Shown piece after piece: positions 1 through 11,261 of a stretch of DNA of 64,000 nucleotides (position 1 is the stretch's first letter; the number at the start of each line of letters is the position of its first letter). Source of the DNA: Ovis canadensis (taxonomy: Eukaryota; Chordata; Mammalia; Artiodactyla; Bovidae). A model generated the notes under the pieces. It did no database searches. It was not told the DNA's origin and worked only from the letters and a program-made list of their open reading frames with translations. Position numbers and translations under genes: made by a program. The DNA is taken from assembly GCF_042477335.2 (NCBI RefSeq), contig NC_091246.1, positions 215,201,501 through 215,265,500 of the forward strand, in the 5' to 3' direction.

Positions 1-540
1 TCCCGCCGCCTCACAGCACCGCGAGCAGCCAGCGCTGGCCCTGCCGGGACTGCACGGTGCGAGCCCGCCGCCGCGTCCCGCCCGCCGGCCGCTCGCCTCC
101 TCCCCTGCAGGGGGCTCCGCGCTCCAAGCGGACTCCTGGGGGCGGTGGCGGCGCTCCCGGGACGCGCCGGGCTCGGCTCCTCCCCCGCACTCTAACACCC
201 TTTCGCCCACCTCCGCCGGGTATAGAACTGCACGCGGCGACGGCGGCGGTGGCCACAGCAGAGTCACGGTCGCGGGCGGACTGGCCTCTCCCGCCCCGCC
301 CGGGTCACCTGCTTCTAATGCCCGCCGGGAGACTCCGCCCCAGCCCCGCCCCTTCGCGCTGGGGCTCGGTTGGTGGGCCGCCCCGCCACACTCTCCGTGC
401 GTCCCCGCCCACTGCCCCGCCGGCTCGGCCTCTCCCCAGGCGCCCTCGGGTCCAGCCAGAAGCGGGTAGCCAAGGAGCGCGGGCCAATCGCTGGCCGGGA
501 AGCTATGGAGGGCGGGGCGAATGCTAATCACGCCTTCTTG
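1..540 (-). promoter_or_regulatory. CpG island promoter, probably FZD5 promoter and first exon region
   Basis: Seen: very GC-rich, CpG-dense sequence that stops abruptly near 540. It carries GC boxes of the CCCCGCCC type at 294-301 and 344-352, a GGGCGGGGC box at 510-518 and a CCAAT box at 484-488 (an ATTGG box if read on the minus strand). No TATA box is evident. The open frames in it are composition artefacts. Known: in human the gene downstream of PLEKHM3 on the same strand is FZD5, a Wnt receptor gene whose single coding exon follows a non-coding first exon. Inferred: this is the FZD5 promoter, transcribed leftwards out of the window. The roughly 55 kb distance to the PLEKHM3 polyadenylation signal is close to the human spacing as I recall it. 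No FZD5 codon is present, so the gene identity rests on synteny. The alternative is another CpG-island promoter, including a bidirectional or non-coding one. Confidence 0.6.
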
Positions 541-1310
541 AGACCCTGAGCGGGAAACCCTGGCTAGAAGTCCCTCCCGAGTTCTCTGCTGATCCCCACT
601 TATGTGGGGCTCACTTCCCGTAATGTTCTAGCTTATGAACCCTTGCTTCCAGGGCACCTACCAGATCTCTTCTCTGCAGCTAAGTATCCTTAGAGTCCAG
701 CGCTTGTTTAAAAGACTGCTCAAAGAATCACTCTTAACGGTGGCACCTGTCTCCGCTCTGCGCCTCCCTCACACCAGGTGAGCTCAGATTTAGAGAGGAA
801 CAAATGCTTACCGAGTCCCTACTATGTCGGACAGCGCGTTAGTCATCCACATCTTAATACAGGATGTCTCAGATCTTTAAAATAATTCTATGAATCGGAC
901 ACTCCTTACAGGTGAAGAGTTTAGAAACTTGACCAAGGCAACCGTACTTGGTTAATGCCCCCCAAGAAAACCACAACGTAATCTTGTTCAGCATGGTATT
1001 CCGAGCGCCTGGCGCAGAGTAGGCGCTCAAATGGGAAACCCGAGATTCGAATCGAGATAGCTGGGCCGCGACATCCACAATTTTTACCACCTCTTTCCCC
1101 TTCCCCCCGCCCCCATGTTCTACCGGTTATCTCCCAGGCTTTAACCTTTACTTTTGCATTTCGTAACAAAATCTTACTGTTGCAACAAGAAAGTGATTTT
1201 CTTTCCGTCTTTGGAAGACTCCAAACCTGTAGTCTTTTATCAGTTTATCGGGTTAAAAATCGAGGCAGTTCCGAAGCTGCCTGCAGAGAAAAGCAACACT
1301 GGCTCCGGGC
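541..1310. other. Intergenic sequence flanking the CpG island
   Basis: Composition drops sharply to ordinary AT content after 540. Apart from a worn MIR at about 800-960, and a MIR-like scrap near 1003-1030, I see no gene, RNA or young repeat. Confidence 0.5.
800..960 (+). repeat. MIR SINE fragment
   Basis: Matches the remembered MIR core order: a 'cttaccgagtccctactatgtc' type start, then a region ending in 'caggtgaagagtttagaaacttgaccaagg'. Heavily diverged, as expected for a mammal-wide repeat. Confidence 0.5.
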
Positions 1311-1470
1311 AGTGTAATGGGCAGGGGCTGTACCCCCTCCCCCCCGGCCCGCCCCCGTCGCTCCCCCGGGCTACCCACTGCTTCGCTGTGCAGCCGATCG
1401 CCGCCGGGGATCCGGGCACACGAAGCAGCTGGAGCCCACGGGAAGACCTGCTGGGCGCCCCCAACCACTG
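1311..1470. promoter_or_regulatory. Second small CpG-rich patch
   Basis: C-rich stretch at 1335-1370 followed by clustered CpGs (around 1397-1412, 1421 and 1454). It is separated from the main island by about 770 bp of AT-rich DNA. It may be an upstream regulatory patch of the same promoter. Overlapping short open frames on both strands are explained by the GC content. Confidence 0.35.
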
Positions 1471-3339
1471 GGACGCACTGTGGCGCTCTCCAGATGGGTT
1501 ATTATGCTGCAAGTTTTAAATGTCCTAAAAATGCCTCTTTTCTACGTGTTCTAATTAGGTTGGAAGACTGAGGTGTTTAGCATTCTTGAAATTCATTCAC
1601 ACGCTTACAAAGAGGGTTTGAATTGTTTCCCTTTTCCCAACCCCTTCCTTCTATTGGGAAGAAGGCGGAAAAAAAGGCAGGAGGGCCTGAGTTCTCAAAG
1701 TACTCAGGACTGGACTAGAGGACCGAGACACACCGCGGCTATTGTTGTTCTTGTGTCCTGGATCCCACTTACATAGACTGGGAAACTAAATTGCAGAACA
1801 GTCCTCTCCTCCCTGCTTATCAACAAGATTTGTAATGAAGAATATGTGTATTATATTCCAGCCTCAAAGTTAAATATCAATCGCTTCACAAACATCAAAA
1901 CTATTAATAAATATGTTTAAAATGTATATTACTTATTTCATTCCCTGTGATTGTACCTGTGCTTATATTTTGTTTGTTTGTTTGTTTGTTTTGGGGAACT
2001 ACTTGGCAGTCAGTGTCGGCAAACATCCCAGGGTTGAAAGCAGTGGGAGTTTTCAGCTATGGAATAGCAATCAAAAAGAAAGGGAAACCCTCAGTGGAAA
2101 GTATGCACAGATTGTGAACATGCCAAGAGAGGCTGCCTCATTCTGTGGCCTTTATGCAACGTGTGTATTATTGGGGATGGACAAGTGTTGGCTAATAATA
2201 AAAATTATTTGAAGTTGGAGAATGTTAATCACTCATGCTGGAATTTAGCCAGAATACATGTGTTATTTCACTTGGTTCTGACTCAAAGGATGTTATCTCC
2301 TAGTCTGTAAACTTTTCCCTTCTCAGTCAACAGGGAAATGTTATTTTTGCTTGGAGATCTCTAATAATAGTATTGTAATAGTAATAACAGTGGGAAAACT
2401 TTGCCAAAAGAAAGTTACTTTGCATTGTATAGCTTTTCATGTCATTTGAATTTTTGCTTTTTCACCTATATTACCTCACTTTAAAGGCAGTTTAAAATAT
2501 GCTGTTTAACATGAGTTAGGTGCTACATAATTCATTTCAGTTAGCTCATTTAATCACAACAATCAGATGGAATTGGCACCATAATGACTTGCTTGAAATT
2601 ACATATTTAGTCCATGGAAAGGGCAGAAATCTTGGAATTTTTTTTCTCCTGAGTAATAGCTATTGTTTAACAAACTGGAAAACACTAAATTATTTTTAAA
2701 GATGCAATTTTTAAGCAACTAGAACATTGGCATGCCTTTTCACCTATTAATTCACTTATCTGTCTTCCATCTAACCATCCATCCATCTATCCATCCATCC
2801 AAAAGCATCACATTTCTGAGTTGAATACACTACTGCTATATTAAACATGTTACTCCAAAGTGAAATTTATGAGAGTCAACTGAAATTATTGTCCCAGGTG
2901 TACTTATTAATTGATGAAAATACGGGGTTGTGGGGGGGGGGGTCATGCTAAACGTTCCATCTAGTAAGCTAACCATTCCATCTAGTAACGCTCCAAAAGT
3001 TTTGAATTATCAGTGTTGGATTTTGTATTCAGGGAATAGTTACTGTGTTTCTAATGTTAAGACTTTTGTTGATTATAACTGTGTATTCTGGGAAGACACT
3101 TGAGAGTTTAGTACTATAGGGATGACTGGACAATTAGCCTCTGTTACTCTTCAATATCTTGATAATCCAGTGTGGAACAGTATGCTGCCCATAGATGCCT
3201 TCCATAACTATTTGTGAAGTAAATGGATGAGTGAATGGCAACTGAGAGTAACTTTGTAAACTTTAGCAAGTGGTATTGAATCCTTGAATAAAGCTTATAT
3301 TATGAGCTGTCTCTGAGGTTGACCATGCCCTGTTGAATG
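1471..3339. other. Intergenic, no gene recognised
   Basis: AT-rich unique-looking DNA with simple repeats only: a (TTTG)n run near 1968-1991, an (ATCC)n run near 2770-2802, and a run of G at about 2932-2941. No splice-like exon, RNA gene or young SINE was seen. Confidence 0.5.
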
Positions 3340-3515
3340 CAACGAGTCCAAACCGTGGCTCTCTAGCTGTGCCACCTTGGACAAGTCACCTAACAGCACC
3401 AGATCCTCTTTCTTCACCTGTAAAGTGGAGTCACAAATAGTTATCTACCTCGTAGAGCTGTAGTGAGGAGTAAATTCATTTACATGGTAAAGGGTTAGAA
3501 CCATGCCTTGCACCT
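3340..3515 (-). repeat. MIR SINE fragment, minus strand
   Basis: Reads as the reverse complement of MIR: 'ctagctgtgccaccttgg', then 'acctgtaaagtggag', then 'accatgccttgcacc'. These match the order of the conserved MIR blocks. Confidence 0.6.
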
Positions 3516-3587
3516 TGTAACGCTATGTAATTCTGTTATTAGTTTCTACTGGGTTTATTGTATTTTTCTGTTTTTCCACTCTTCTTT

Positions 3588-3800
3588 GGGCTTTCCAGGT
3601 AACACTAGTGGTAAAGAACCCGCCTGCCATTGCAGGAGACATAAGAGACGTGGGTTCAATCCCTGGGTCTGGAAGAGCGCCTGGAGGTGGTCATGGCAAC
3701 CTACTCCAGTATTCTTCCCTGGAGAATCCCCTGGACAGAGGAGCCTAGCAGACTCATAGGGCCACAAAGAGTCAGACATGACTGAAGTGACTTACCACAG
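3588..3800 (+). mobile_element. Bov-tA SINE with 11-bp target-site duplication
   Basis: The tRNA-Glu-derived head ('gtggtaaagaacccgcctgcc', B-box-like 'gggttcaatccctgg') is joined to the BovB-derived BovA body ('ccactccagtattctt'-type core, 'gagtcagacatgactgaagtgactta' end). A perfect 11-bp direct repeat cactcttcttt flanks it at 3577-3587 and 3801-3811. This defines the ends and shows insertion by LINE machinery in trans. Confidence 0.93.
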
Positions 3801-3865
3801 CACTCTTCTTTATTTTCTTCTGTGTGTCACTTTAATAATGGGAAAAAAATTAGCTTTTAGATGTA

Positions 3866-4160
3866 CAGGCAAACCCAGAGATATGGGTTCGGTTCCAGAC
3901 TACTGCAATAAAACAAATACCACAATAAACTGAATCACACAAATTCTTTGCTTTTCCAATAGTGTCTAAACTGATGTTTATACTATTCTCCAGTCTCAAG
4001 TGTGCAATAACATTATGTCTAAAAAATGCACATACCTTAATTAAAAAATACTTTATCTCTAAAAAATACTAGCCATCATCTGACAACTCAGGGTTTTCAC
4101 AAACCTTCAATTTGTAAGACAAGCAGTATCTGTGAAGCACAGTAAAAAGAGGTAGGCTTG
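3866..4160 (+). mobile_element. Internally deleted Tigger1-like DNA transposon
   Basis: The left end begins caggcaaacccagagata and carries the characteristic 'ggttcggttccagactactgcaataaa' region. The right end ('caccttcaatttgtaag'-like, then 'gaagcacagtaaaaagaggtaggcttg') is an imperfect inverted copy of the left end. The unit lies between TA dinucleotides at 3864-3865 and 4161-4162, the expected Tc1/mariner target duplication. The 295-bp length means the transposase interior of the roughly 2.4-kb family is missing, so this is a non-autonomous remnant. Confidence 0.8.
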
Positions 4161-4659
4161 TACTTTATGTGCAAGTGCACTCCCAGCTGTCACCAGCTAT
4201 CTCTAGTATTTAGATATTAGCTAAATTTTATGCCAAAGCAGGGATCATTTCACTTGCTCTGGATCAAAGTACAAAGTACATTCACCTGACATCAACAACC
4301 AGCCCGAAAGTGTGCAAGCTTGCACAGTACTGGCACAGAACAAATACCTATAAGCCAACATATATCCCTCACTGGATATTTCCAGACTAGCTTTTTTCAT
4401 TTACTAGAGCATTTCTGATCACTCCTCTTCTCATGAGACACCACTAAAGGAGAAACCAAGACACTAACCAAAGGATTAACATGATGAGTCATTTATCCAG
4501 GTTCATAATACGAATGCCTTGTTCACATTATAAGTGGAATCATGCAAGTATAATCTTCAGTCCTCTCCCCTCTGCCACCATGGTGGAGATTATAGAAAAG
4601 TAAGAGCTTCTTTCTCTTTTCCCAGAGGCGATAGACGTACTAAGCTTTTCCAAGCTGAG

Positions 4660-4852
4660 CAGTGGCTCTCAGGTGCGCATTAGGAGCATGTGGGGAGCCT
4701 TAAGAAATACTGATGCTTGGGCCCTATTGAATCAGAATCTCTGGCTGAGGGACTCAGACATTGTTTCTTGGTTTGGTTTTGTTTATTTTTGTTGCTGTTT
4801 TGTCCTTAACTCTCAAGTGACCCTGAACTTCAGCTAGGGTTGAGAGCCACTG
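4660..4852 (+). mobile_element. MER5A-like hAT MITE
   Basis: A perfect 11-bp terminal inverted repeat is visible: CAGTGGCTCTC at 4660-4670 and GAGAGCCACTG at 4842-4852. The interior 'aagaaatactgatgcttgggccc' and 'aatcagaatctctgg' matches MER5A. I could not see a convincing 8-bp duplication. Confidence 0.8.
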
Positions 4853-4977
4853 GCAGAGATGGTTTTTGTTTTTTCTCAGCACAACCCCAGTCTTGTGCCT
4901 AGCTGAGTCTTCTGCAAAAAAAAAAAAAAGGGTTAATCACAACAGAATATAAAATGGAACATCTCAGGAGAGGATAT

Positions 4978-6182
4978 CAGTTCAGTTCAGTCCAGTCACT
5001 CAGTCATGTCCAACTCTTTGAGACCCCATGAATCGCAGCACGCCAGGCCTCCCTGTCCATCACCAACTCCCGGAATTCACTCAGACTCACGTGCATCGAG
5101 TCAGTGATGCCATCCAGCCATCTCATCCTCGGTCGCCCCCTTCTCCTCCTGTCCCCAATCCCTCCCAGCATCAAAGTATTTTCCAATGAGTCAACTCTTC
5201 GCATGAGGTGGCCAGGGTTGATCTCCTTCAGAATGGACTGGTTGGATCTCCCTGCAGTCCAAGGGACTCTCAAGAGTCTTCTCCAACACCACAGTTCAAA
5301 AGCATCAATTCTTCGGCACTCTGCCTACTTCACAGTCCAACTCCAACGTCCATACATGACTACTGGAAAAACCATAGCCTTGACTAGATGGACCTTAGTC
5401 AGTAAAGTAATGTCTCTGCTTTTGAATATGCTATCTAGGTTGGTCATAACTTTTCTTCCAAGGAGTAAGCGTCTTTTAATTTCATGGGTGCAGTCACCAT
5501 CTGCAGTGATTTTGGAGCCCCAAAAAATAAAGTCTGACACTGTTTCCACTGTTTCCCCATCTATTTCCCATGAAGTGATGGGACCAGATGCTATGATCTT
5601 CATTTTCTGAATGTTGAGCTTTAAGCCAACTTTTTCACTCTCCTCTTTCACTTTCATCAAGAGGCTTTTTAGTTCCTCTTCACTTTCTGCCATAAGGGTG
5701 GTGTCATCTGCATATCTGAGGTTATTGATATTTCTCCCAGCAATCTTGATTCTAGCTTGTGTTTCTTCCAGTCCAGCATTTCTCATGATGTACTCTGCAT
5801 ATAAGTTAAATAAGCAAGGTGACAATATACAGCCTTGACGTCCTCCTTTTCCTATTTGGAACCAGTCTGTTGTTCCATGTCCAGTTCTAACTGTTGCTTC
5901 CTGGCCTGCATACAGATTTCTCAAGAGGCAGGTCAGGTGGTCTGGTATTCCCATCTCTTGAAGAAGTTTCCACAGTTTATTGTGATCCACACAGTCAAAG
6001 GCTTTGGCATAGTCAATAAAGCAGAAATAGATGGTTTTTTTGGAACTCTTCCTTTTTCCATGATCCAGTGGATGTTGGCAATTTGATCTCTGGTTCCTCT
6101 GCCTTTTCTAAAACCGGCTTGAACATCTGGAAGTTCACGGTTCACGTATTGCTGAAGCCTGGCTTGGAGAATTTTGAGCATT
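4978..6182 (-). mobile_element. BovB LINE, 5'-truncated, minus strand, 12-bp TSD
   Basis: On the plus strand it begins with the reverse complement of the BovB (ACTGA)n-type tail and ends inside the reverse transcriptase domain. A perfect 12-bp duplication aggagaggatat flanks it at 4966-4977 and 6183-6194, so the insertion is fully bounded. Minus-strand translation gives the post-palm RT region. The catalytic YADD is present in the frame 5990-5325, with a frameshift near 6040 just after the 'HWIMEKG' stretch. About 50 nt present in the other copies ('aaagtattggagtttc' onward) are missing at about 5213, so the 3' end of the frame is also disrupted. Non-functional. Confidence 0.95.
5325..5990 (-). 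pseudogene. BovB reverse transcriptase fragment
   Basis: A 221-residue open stretch inside the minus-strand BovB copy. It covers the RT region from 'DHNKLWKLLQEMG' through 'GRQGCILSP' (motif B region) and YADDTT (motif C catalytic aspartates) to the thumb region ending near 'VVMYGRWSW'. The ATG is an internal methionine, not a real start. The upstream RT part (about 6040-6181) lies in another frame after a 1-nt shift, and the endonuclease is absent through 5' truncation. It is a dead retrotransposon fragment, not a host gene. Confidence 0.9.
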
Positions 6183-6325
6183 AGGAGAGGATATAGAGAA
6201 GTGTATTCTAGTCTGATTGTGTGTGTGTCTGTTTGGGCTGGAGGAAAATATATGTATGCAAAGTAAAAAATATGTGGCAGAATTGTACCGTGATGGCACA
6301 GCCAAGAACAGTGGTGACCATAATA

Positions 6326-6530
6326 ATAGCAACTGATGGATGGGTACTCGGCATTTCCAATGTTTCACGCACTGTGCTAAGCGTTTTACATATATAATCT
6401 CTTCTACCCCCAAGAATCCTGTGAGGCTGACATTATCAACCTGACTTTATAGATGAAGAATCTGAAGTATAGACAGGTTAAGTAACTTGCTACACAAGCG
6501 CACATACCTTCCAACTTGGGTTTTCCTCAC
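6326..6530 (+). repeat. MIR SINE
   Basis: Conserved MIR blocks in order: 'cactgtgctaagcgttttacat', 'cctgtgaggctgacattat', 'agatgaagaatctgaag', 'gacaggttaagtaacttgc'. A long copy by MIR standards. Confidence 0.8.
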
Positions 6531-9007
6531 TCCAAAGCCTATGCCACTAATTCCAGGCCTTGTTGTAACCCTAGTAGTGGAGGGTCCTGAGAACCACCAG
6601 ATCATAGTTCTTGAGATAAGCACCTTCCCTTGCTCCTTATCATCCCTTTCCTGGGTACCAGGTCAGATCCAGTTCTGGTGTGACTTGTGTGGTGGGCTAA
6701 AGTATGGAATTGTTGAGGGCTCTGGGTTCCTCTAGAATGCAGTTGTAGTCTAGAATGAACTTGTCCTTTGGACTTTGCAAAACAGGCATGAGATGGGCAT
6801 AATCTAAACCTTTGTCTAGATTTCAGAACCATCCTAGTATCTTTGCAGAGGAAGTTTCAGTTCAGTAAATATTGACGCTGCACGTGCTGTGAGCCAAGCA
6901 CTGGTGTTAGGGGTACAAAGGTGAAGAGGCATGGGCTCACCAGGCAGAGCTTGGAGGGAGAACAGAGGAGGTACCTGGCCCAATCTTGTGCCTAGCAGGC
7001 TAAAAATTAATTAGGTGATCTATGAGTCAGGGTTTAGCACAGGAAACAGAAAGCACTCTAGGTATTTCAAACAGAGAAAGATTTAATACTGAGAATCAAG
7101 TAGAAGCTTACAAAATTGATGGGCAGGAGGGGCAGAAGTCAGGGGTCTACTCCTGGGCTATGAGTTCAAGGGCCACACAGTAGCTATGTTCCAGAAGTCA
7201 GGATGGTGCTTCTGCCGCCACAGCCCTTCACACCCGTGAAACTGGTGACTAGACCCCAAAACAGGACTTAGAGTCCAACAGCGTTAAATACCTCTTAGAA
7301 TTATTGCTCAAACCTTGCTTGCCAGCAGCACCAGCAGCAGAATGATACCTTCTTCTTGCATCTGTCTCCAAATCTCCCACACGTGTACCTCATTGACTGA
7401 ACTTACTTCAGAGCCAGATCCTAGCTGCAAGGGAGTCTGAAAAAAGTAGTTTTGCAATTCCCAATCTCTTTAAGTAAATTGCTAGAAGGATAGAATGGAG
7501 GCTAGAGAGGCAATCCCCAGTATCCACTACAGATGAGGCAACTGGAAGGACTTCCTAGACAGAAGAATTGGTACAAATAAAAGGCACAAGGCCATGAAAG
7601 AGTATGATATAAGTGGTGAACAGCTGGGCGTGGCTAGGCCATCAGAAGCATCTGAATCAAAGTTTTTACCTGAAAGTGCACTCATATCTAATCAACGTAT
7701 TTTTGACTAATTCCACTTGTATATACACTTTACACACAATACTCTTTCCTTTTGATACAGCCCTTGATTTATTCAACTAATTACTAACACAGAAGGAGGA
7801 AGGAAAGGAGCTAAAAGCATGGAAAGAATGAATAGAAATGTTAGATAATATCTACCTACAAAGAAAACAGAACCATAACCTTCTCCAAGGCTCAAGTTTT
7901 GGAAACTTCCATGTTCGGTTGACTACATGCTAAAGAGTCATCTCTCTTTTCTTCTTCTAACAAAGCCCCAGTGGTTTGTTTTGTTCTTTTGGGGTGTCCA
8001 TCCTTTACTGAACAGCCCTGTGTTTTAGGAGAGACAGGAACTTCCGGCACACCCCTAGGAGTAATGTATGACTAGTCCATTTGTTCATGTTGCTCCCCTT
8101 TTTCTTATCAGTGTTTGGGTGACGTATGTGCATGGGACATAATTCTGGCCAATAAGGGATGCCATGGGGGCCAGTGTGAGGTAATCTGTCAGAGGATTAA
8201 GGGAAAGATTTACTCCAAAGGAAACAGTCCTCTCCCCTGCTGGGTATTGTTTTGTCTGCCTATGATGCCTACCATTGTAGGTGCCAGCTTGCAAATGTGA
8301 AAGTGCCAAGCTGACCCCATGAGGAAGGATGGCATGGAGGCTGCCTGAACTGCAGGCCTCCAGACTTCTTGTTATGTGATACAATACACTACTTATTTTT
8401 TAATCCGTTTGAGTCCCTCTTTCCTTTCACTTTCAACCAAGAACATTGTAACTACTACATGCAGTCTGTACATTTAGGATGAGGATCTGCCCACTTAAAC
8501 TGGGCTAATGGAAGTCTCTGGAGGAGATTTAAAGACAAAAATTTATTCCCCCCTTTTTTGCAAGAAAGATTGTATTTATCCTTCAAAAGCATTCAAGACC
8601 CACTCAAATGTCATTTCCATCAAGCTGAGTCCTTTGTTGTTGCCTTTACTTTCTCAGTCCTTCCACTACTTCTCTATTACAGCACTTACTCTTTCAACAA
8701 ATATTTATTGAGTACCTATTTGTGGTTTGGTAATGTTTTAGGCACAGGCATTATGGTAGGGAACTAAATGTGTGGAGATTCCAATCTAGTGGAAGACAGA
8801 AAATGAATGAAAAATTTTAAATGTGATGACTCTTTTAAAAGGGACCAAAAAAAAAATGGAATCTTATAAAAGAGGGGAAATAACTACCTTGATATTTATT
8901 TTATTGTACTTATTGTGATTATCTCTTTATATGTCAGTTTTTTCCACTGATTTTGTGTCCTTGCAACCTCACATCACCTAACCATTCCTTGGGAGATTGC
9001 ATTTTCT
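6531..9007. other. Intergenic with worn repeats only
   Basis: No gene seen. Stretches at about 7030-7440 ('gaaacagaaagcactctagg' onward) and 8100-8390 look like degraded mammal-wide repeats. About 6855-6960 and 8690-8770 also have the feel of old repeats. I cannot name these families reliably. Short open frames here show no protein family signature. Confidence 0.4.
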
Positions 9008-9548
9008 AAAGATGACTGCAAAAACCTCTCCTATCTGACATATTTTTCTGCAGTTCCCCATAGGAGAGGGATGTAAAATATCCTAAGCCTCTTCCTCTTG
9101 AATCTCAGTGGACTTGTGATGGCTTTGACTTATAGACTATGTTGGAAGTAATGCAATGGGACTTTCACAAATAGGTCATTAAAGGCCATGTAGCTTCTAC
9201 CTGGCTCCCTTGGGACACCTGGTTTTTGGAAGTGCCTTTGGTTGGGACACCCACTTGACACCTGCATAAGATATGGCTCCAGTTGACAGTCCCAGCCAAG
9301 TGAGCTTTCAAGTCATTCCAGGTTAGGTGTCTGATATATGAGTAAAGAAGTTTCCAGATGATTCCAGCCCCCAGCCTCAAGTCACTGCCAGCTGTTCAAG
9401 TCTTCCCAACTGAGGCCCCAGATATCACCTATCTCTACTGTGCCCTCTGTAAATTCCTGACCCACAGTATCCAGGCACATAATAAAATGCCTGTTGGTTT
9501 ACACCACTATTTTGGAGTGGTTTGTTACTCGGCAGCGATGCCTAGAAT
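9008..9548 (+). mobile_element. MLT1-type MaLR solo LTR
   Basis: Order of recognisable MLT1 blocks: 'ggacttgtgatggctttgactta' near the start, a middle with paired 'ccag' motifs, then 'aattcctgacccacagtatc', a polyadenylation-like 'cataataaaatg' at about 9478, and a terminal 'ttggagtggtttgttactcggcag'. An old ERVL-MaLR long terminal repeat with no internal coding sequence beside it. Ends are approximate. Confidence 0.7.
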
Positions 9549-10119
9549 CCCCCCAGTTCTGCCCTTATGTGAAATCTTACTTGAGTAGACAACTTTTTTC
9601 TTTTCACCTGACCCAGTTGGTGATCAACTTCTGCACTGAAGCTTGAGAACTTTCATCCATCTTACTTTCATCCTATTGAGTGTGGCTGTTGATGATATGC
9701 ATGTGAAATGTCTAATCTTTTAAAACACAAATCTTCACCATTGATCTTAATATCCTGCTGCAGTGAGTTCCCCAGGTCAGTTGTGTGTAGTGGGAAAAAA
9801 GTACCTCCTTTTATCAATTTTAAACATACTTCCTTTTCATCTCATCTTGTCCTCTTGTTCTTCCCCAGGTACAACGATTTCCATTTTGTGGGTGCCTAGA
9901 CACAGAACTGAGTTGAGATTAATTCTTTCTGTGGTCAACCAGAAGGCCTTGGGTGTGCCATGATGGGGAGCTGAGGATTTTAGCTAGTGACTTAAAGGTG
10001 GTGGAACACTGTATTCTAATTAGTCACAAGTCTAATTTGTGACTAATTTTAAATAGTCTTAATTTTTGCAAGATACAATGGGTATCTTCTTGTGGTGCAG
10101 GGAAATGGAACACAGTATT
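9549..10119. other. Intergenic, no feature recognised
   Basis: No gene or clear repeat seen. A local imperfect repetition of 'tagtcacaag/tctaatttgtgactaat' near 10020-10048 is the only structure noticed. Confidence 0.4.
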
Positions 10120-10260
10120 GTGGGAAGGGCATTAGCCAGTACATGGGCAATCTGGATTCAAGTCTCATTTTGTAAGCCAGCTCTGTGCCCTTGGGCCTAA
10201 CACTTCTCTGGAGCTCATTTTCCTCAACTGTAGAGTAAGGAGATTCAACAAGAGGATCCC
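10120..10260 (-). repeat. MIR SINE fragment, minus strand
   Basis: Reverse-complement MIR blocks: 'ggattcaagtctcattttg', 'ctctgtgcccttgggc', 'tttcctcaactgtagagtaagg'. Confidence 0.55.
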
Positions 10261-10421
10261 AGAGACCCCTTTCCCTCTAACGTTTTATGAATTCTGTATA
10301 CTTGCCAGTACATATCTACTACATAAATCCTTGGAAAGAAAAAGTTTATCCTCTAAACAGTTTGTTTTTTTAGCTCTAAAGTGGAACTGGAAAGAAACTC
10401 CTCCCCCAACAAAAATATTCT

Positions 10422-10698
10422 CTGCTGCTGCTGCTGCTGCTGCTGCTAAGTTACTTTGGTCATGTCTGACTCTGTGTGACCTCATAGACGGCAGCCCACC
10501 AGGCTCCCCCATCCCTGGGATTCTCCAGGCAAGAACACTGGAGTGGGTTTTCTATTTCCTTCTCCAATACATGAAAGTGAAAAGTGAAAGTGAAGTCGCT
10601 CAGTCATGTCCAACTCTTCTCGACCCCATGGACTGCAGCCTACCAGGCTCCTCTGTTCATGGGGTTTTCCAGGCAAAAGTACTAGAGTGGGGTGCCAC
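10422..10698 (-). mobile_element. BOV-A2 SINE (dimeric), minus strand, with (CTG)8 tail
   Basis: Two BovA monomers in tandem, joined by the 'gaaagtgaaaagtgaaagtgaag' linker at about 10573-10596. In sense orientation the element ends in an (AGC)n tail, seen on the plus strand as eight CTG units at 10422-10445. BOV-A2 is a BovB-derived SINE of pecoran ruminants. No clean flanking duplication was found. Confidence 0.92.
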
Positions 10699-10699
10699 T

Positions 10700-11040
10700 G
10701 GAAAACAAATGTTATTTTTCAAAAACAGAACCCAAATTAGACTTCAGTTACCAAAAATATATTCCTGCTATGGCTGTTAAGTTCTTGCAGCCTGAGTCCT
10801 TTTAGTTTGGTGGTGCACCCCAGGGCTCCCATTTCATGAGCCTATCTGTTCTTATGGTGCCCTTGCTGGATGTCTGCATGGGGACAACTCCATGCTAAGG
10901 AATGAGAATGAATGGATAGGGTGAACTGCCCCTGCATGGCCACCTTGGGGAGGAAAAAGAATATTGCCCCAGAGAGCAATGCAGCAGGAACCATTCAAGT
11001 GAATCTCAAGAAATCTGAAATCTCTCCCCAGTCCTTTTGC
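10700..11040. other. Intergenic, no feature recognised
   Basis: Unique-looking spacer between two ruminant SINEs. No open frame with a family signature. Confidence 0.4.
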
Positions 11041-11046
11041 TCCATG

Positions 11047-11261
11047 AAAGTGAAAGTGTTGATTGCTCAGTCATGTCCAACTCTTTGTGAACCCATGGAC
11101 TGTAGCCTACCAGGTTCCTCTGTCCATGGAATTCTCCAGACAAGAATATGGAGTGGGTTGCCATCCCCCTCTTCCAGGGGATAATCCCAACCCAGGGATT
11201 GAACCTGAGTCTCCTGCATTGCAGGCAAATTCTTTACAGTCTGAGCCACCAGGGAAGCCCC
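11047..11261 (-). mobile_element. Bov-tA SINE, minus strand
   Basis: Plus strand reads BovA body first ('tcagtcatgtccaactctttg', 'ttctccagacaagaat'), then the tRNA-like head in reverse ('agggattgaacctgagtctcc', 'tgagccaccagggaagccc'). Complete at both ends. Confidence 0.92.

Noticed and set aside
57-527. 156-codon open frame in the CpG island
   Set aside because: Arg/Pro/Gly/Ala-rich composition with overlapping frames on the other strand is expected from GC-rich promoter DNA. No domain or conserved start is visible.
9008-9548. Endogenous retrovirus with coding capacity
   Set aside because: Only a worn MaLR LTR is present, with no gag, pol or env sequence beside it.
10422-10445. (CTG)8 as a disease-type triplet repeat; also at 53504
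   Set aside because: It is the normal (AGC)n tail of BOV-A2 on the other strand.
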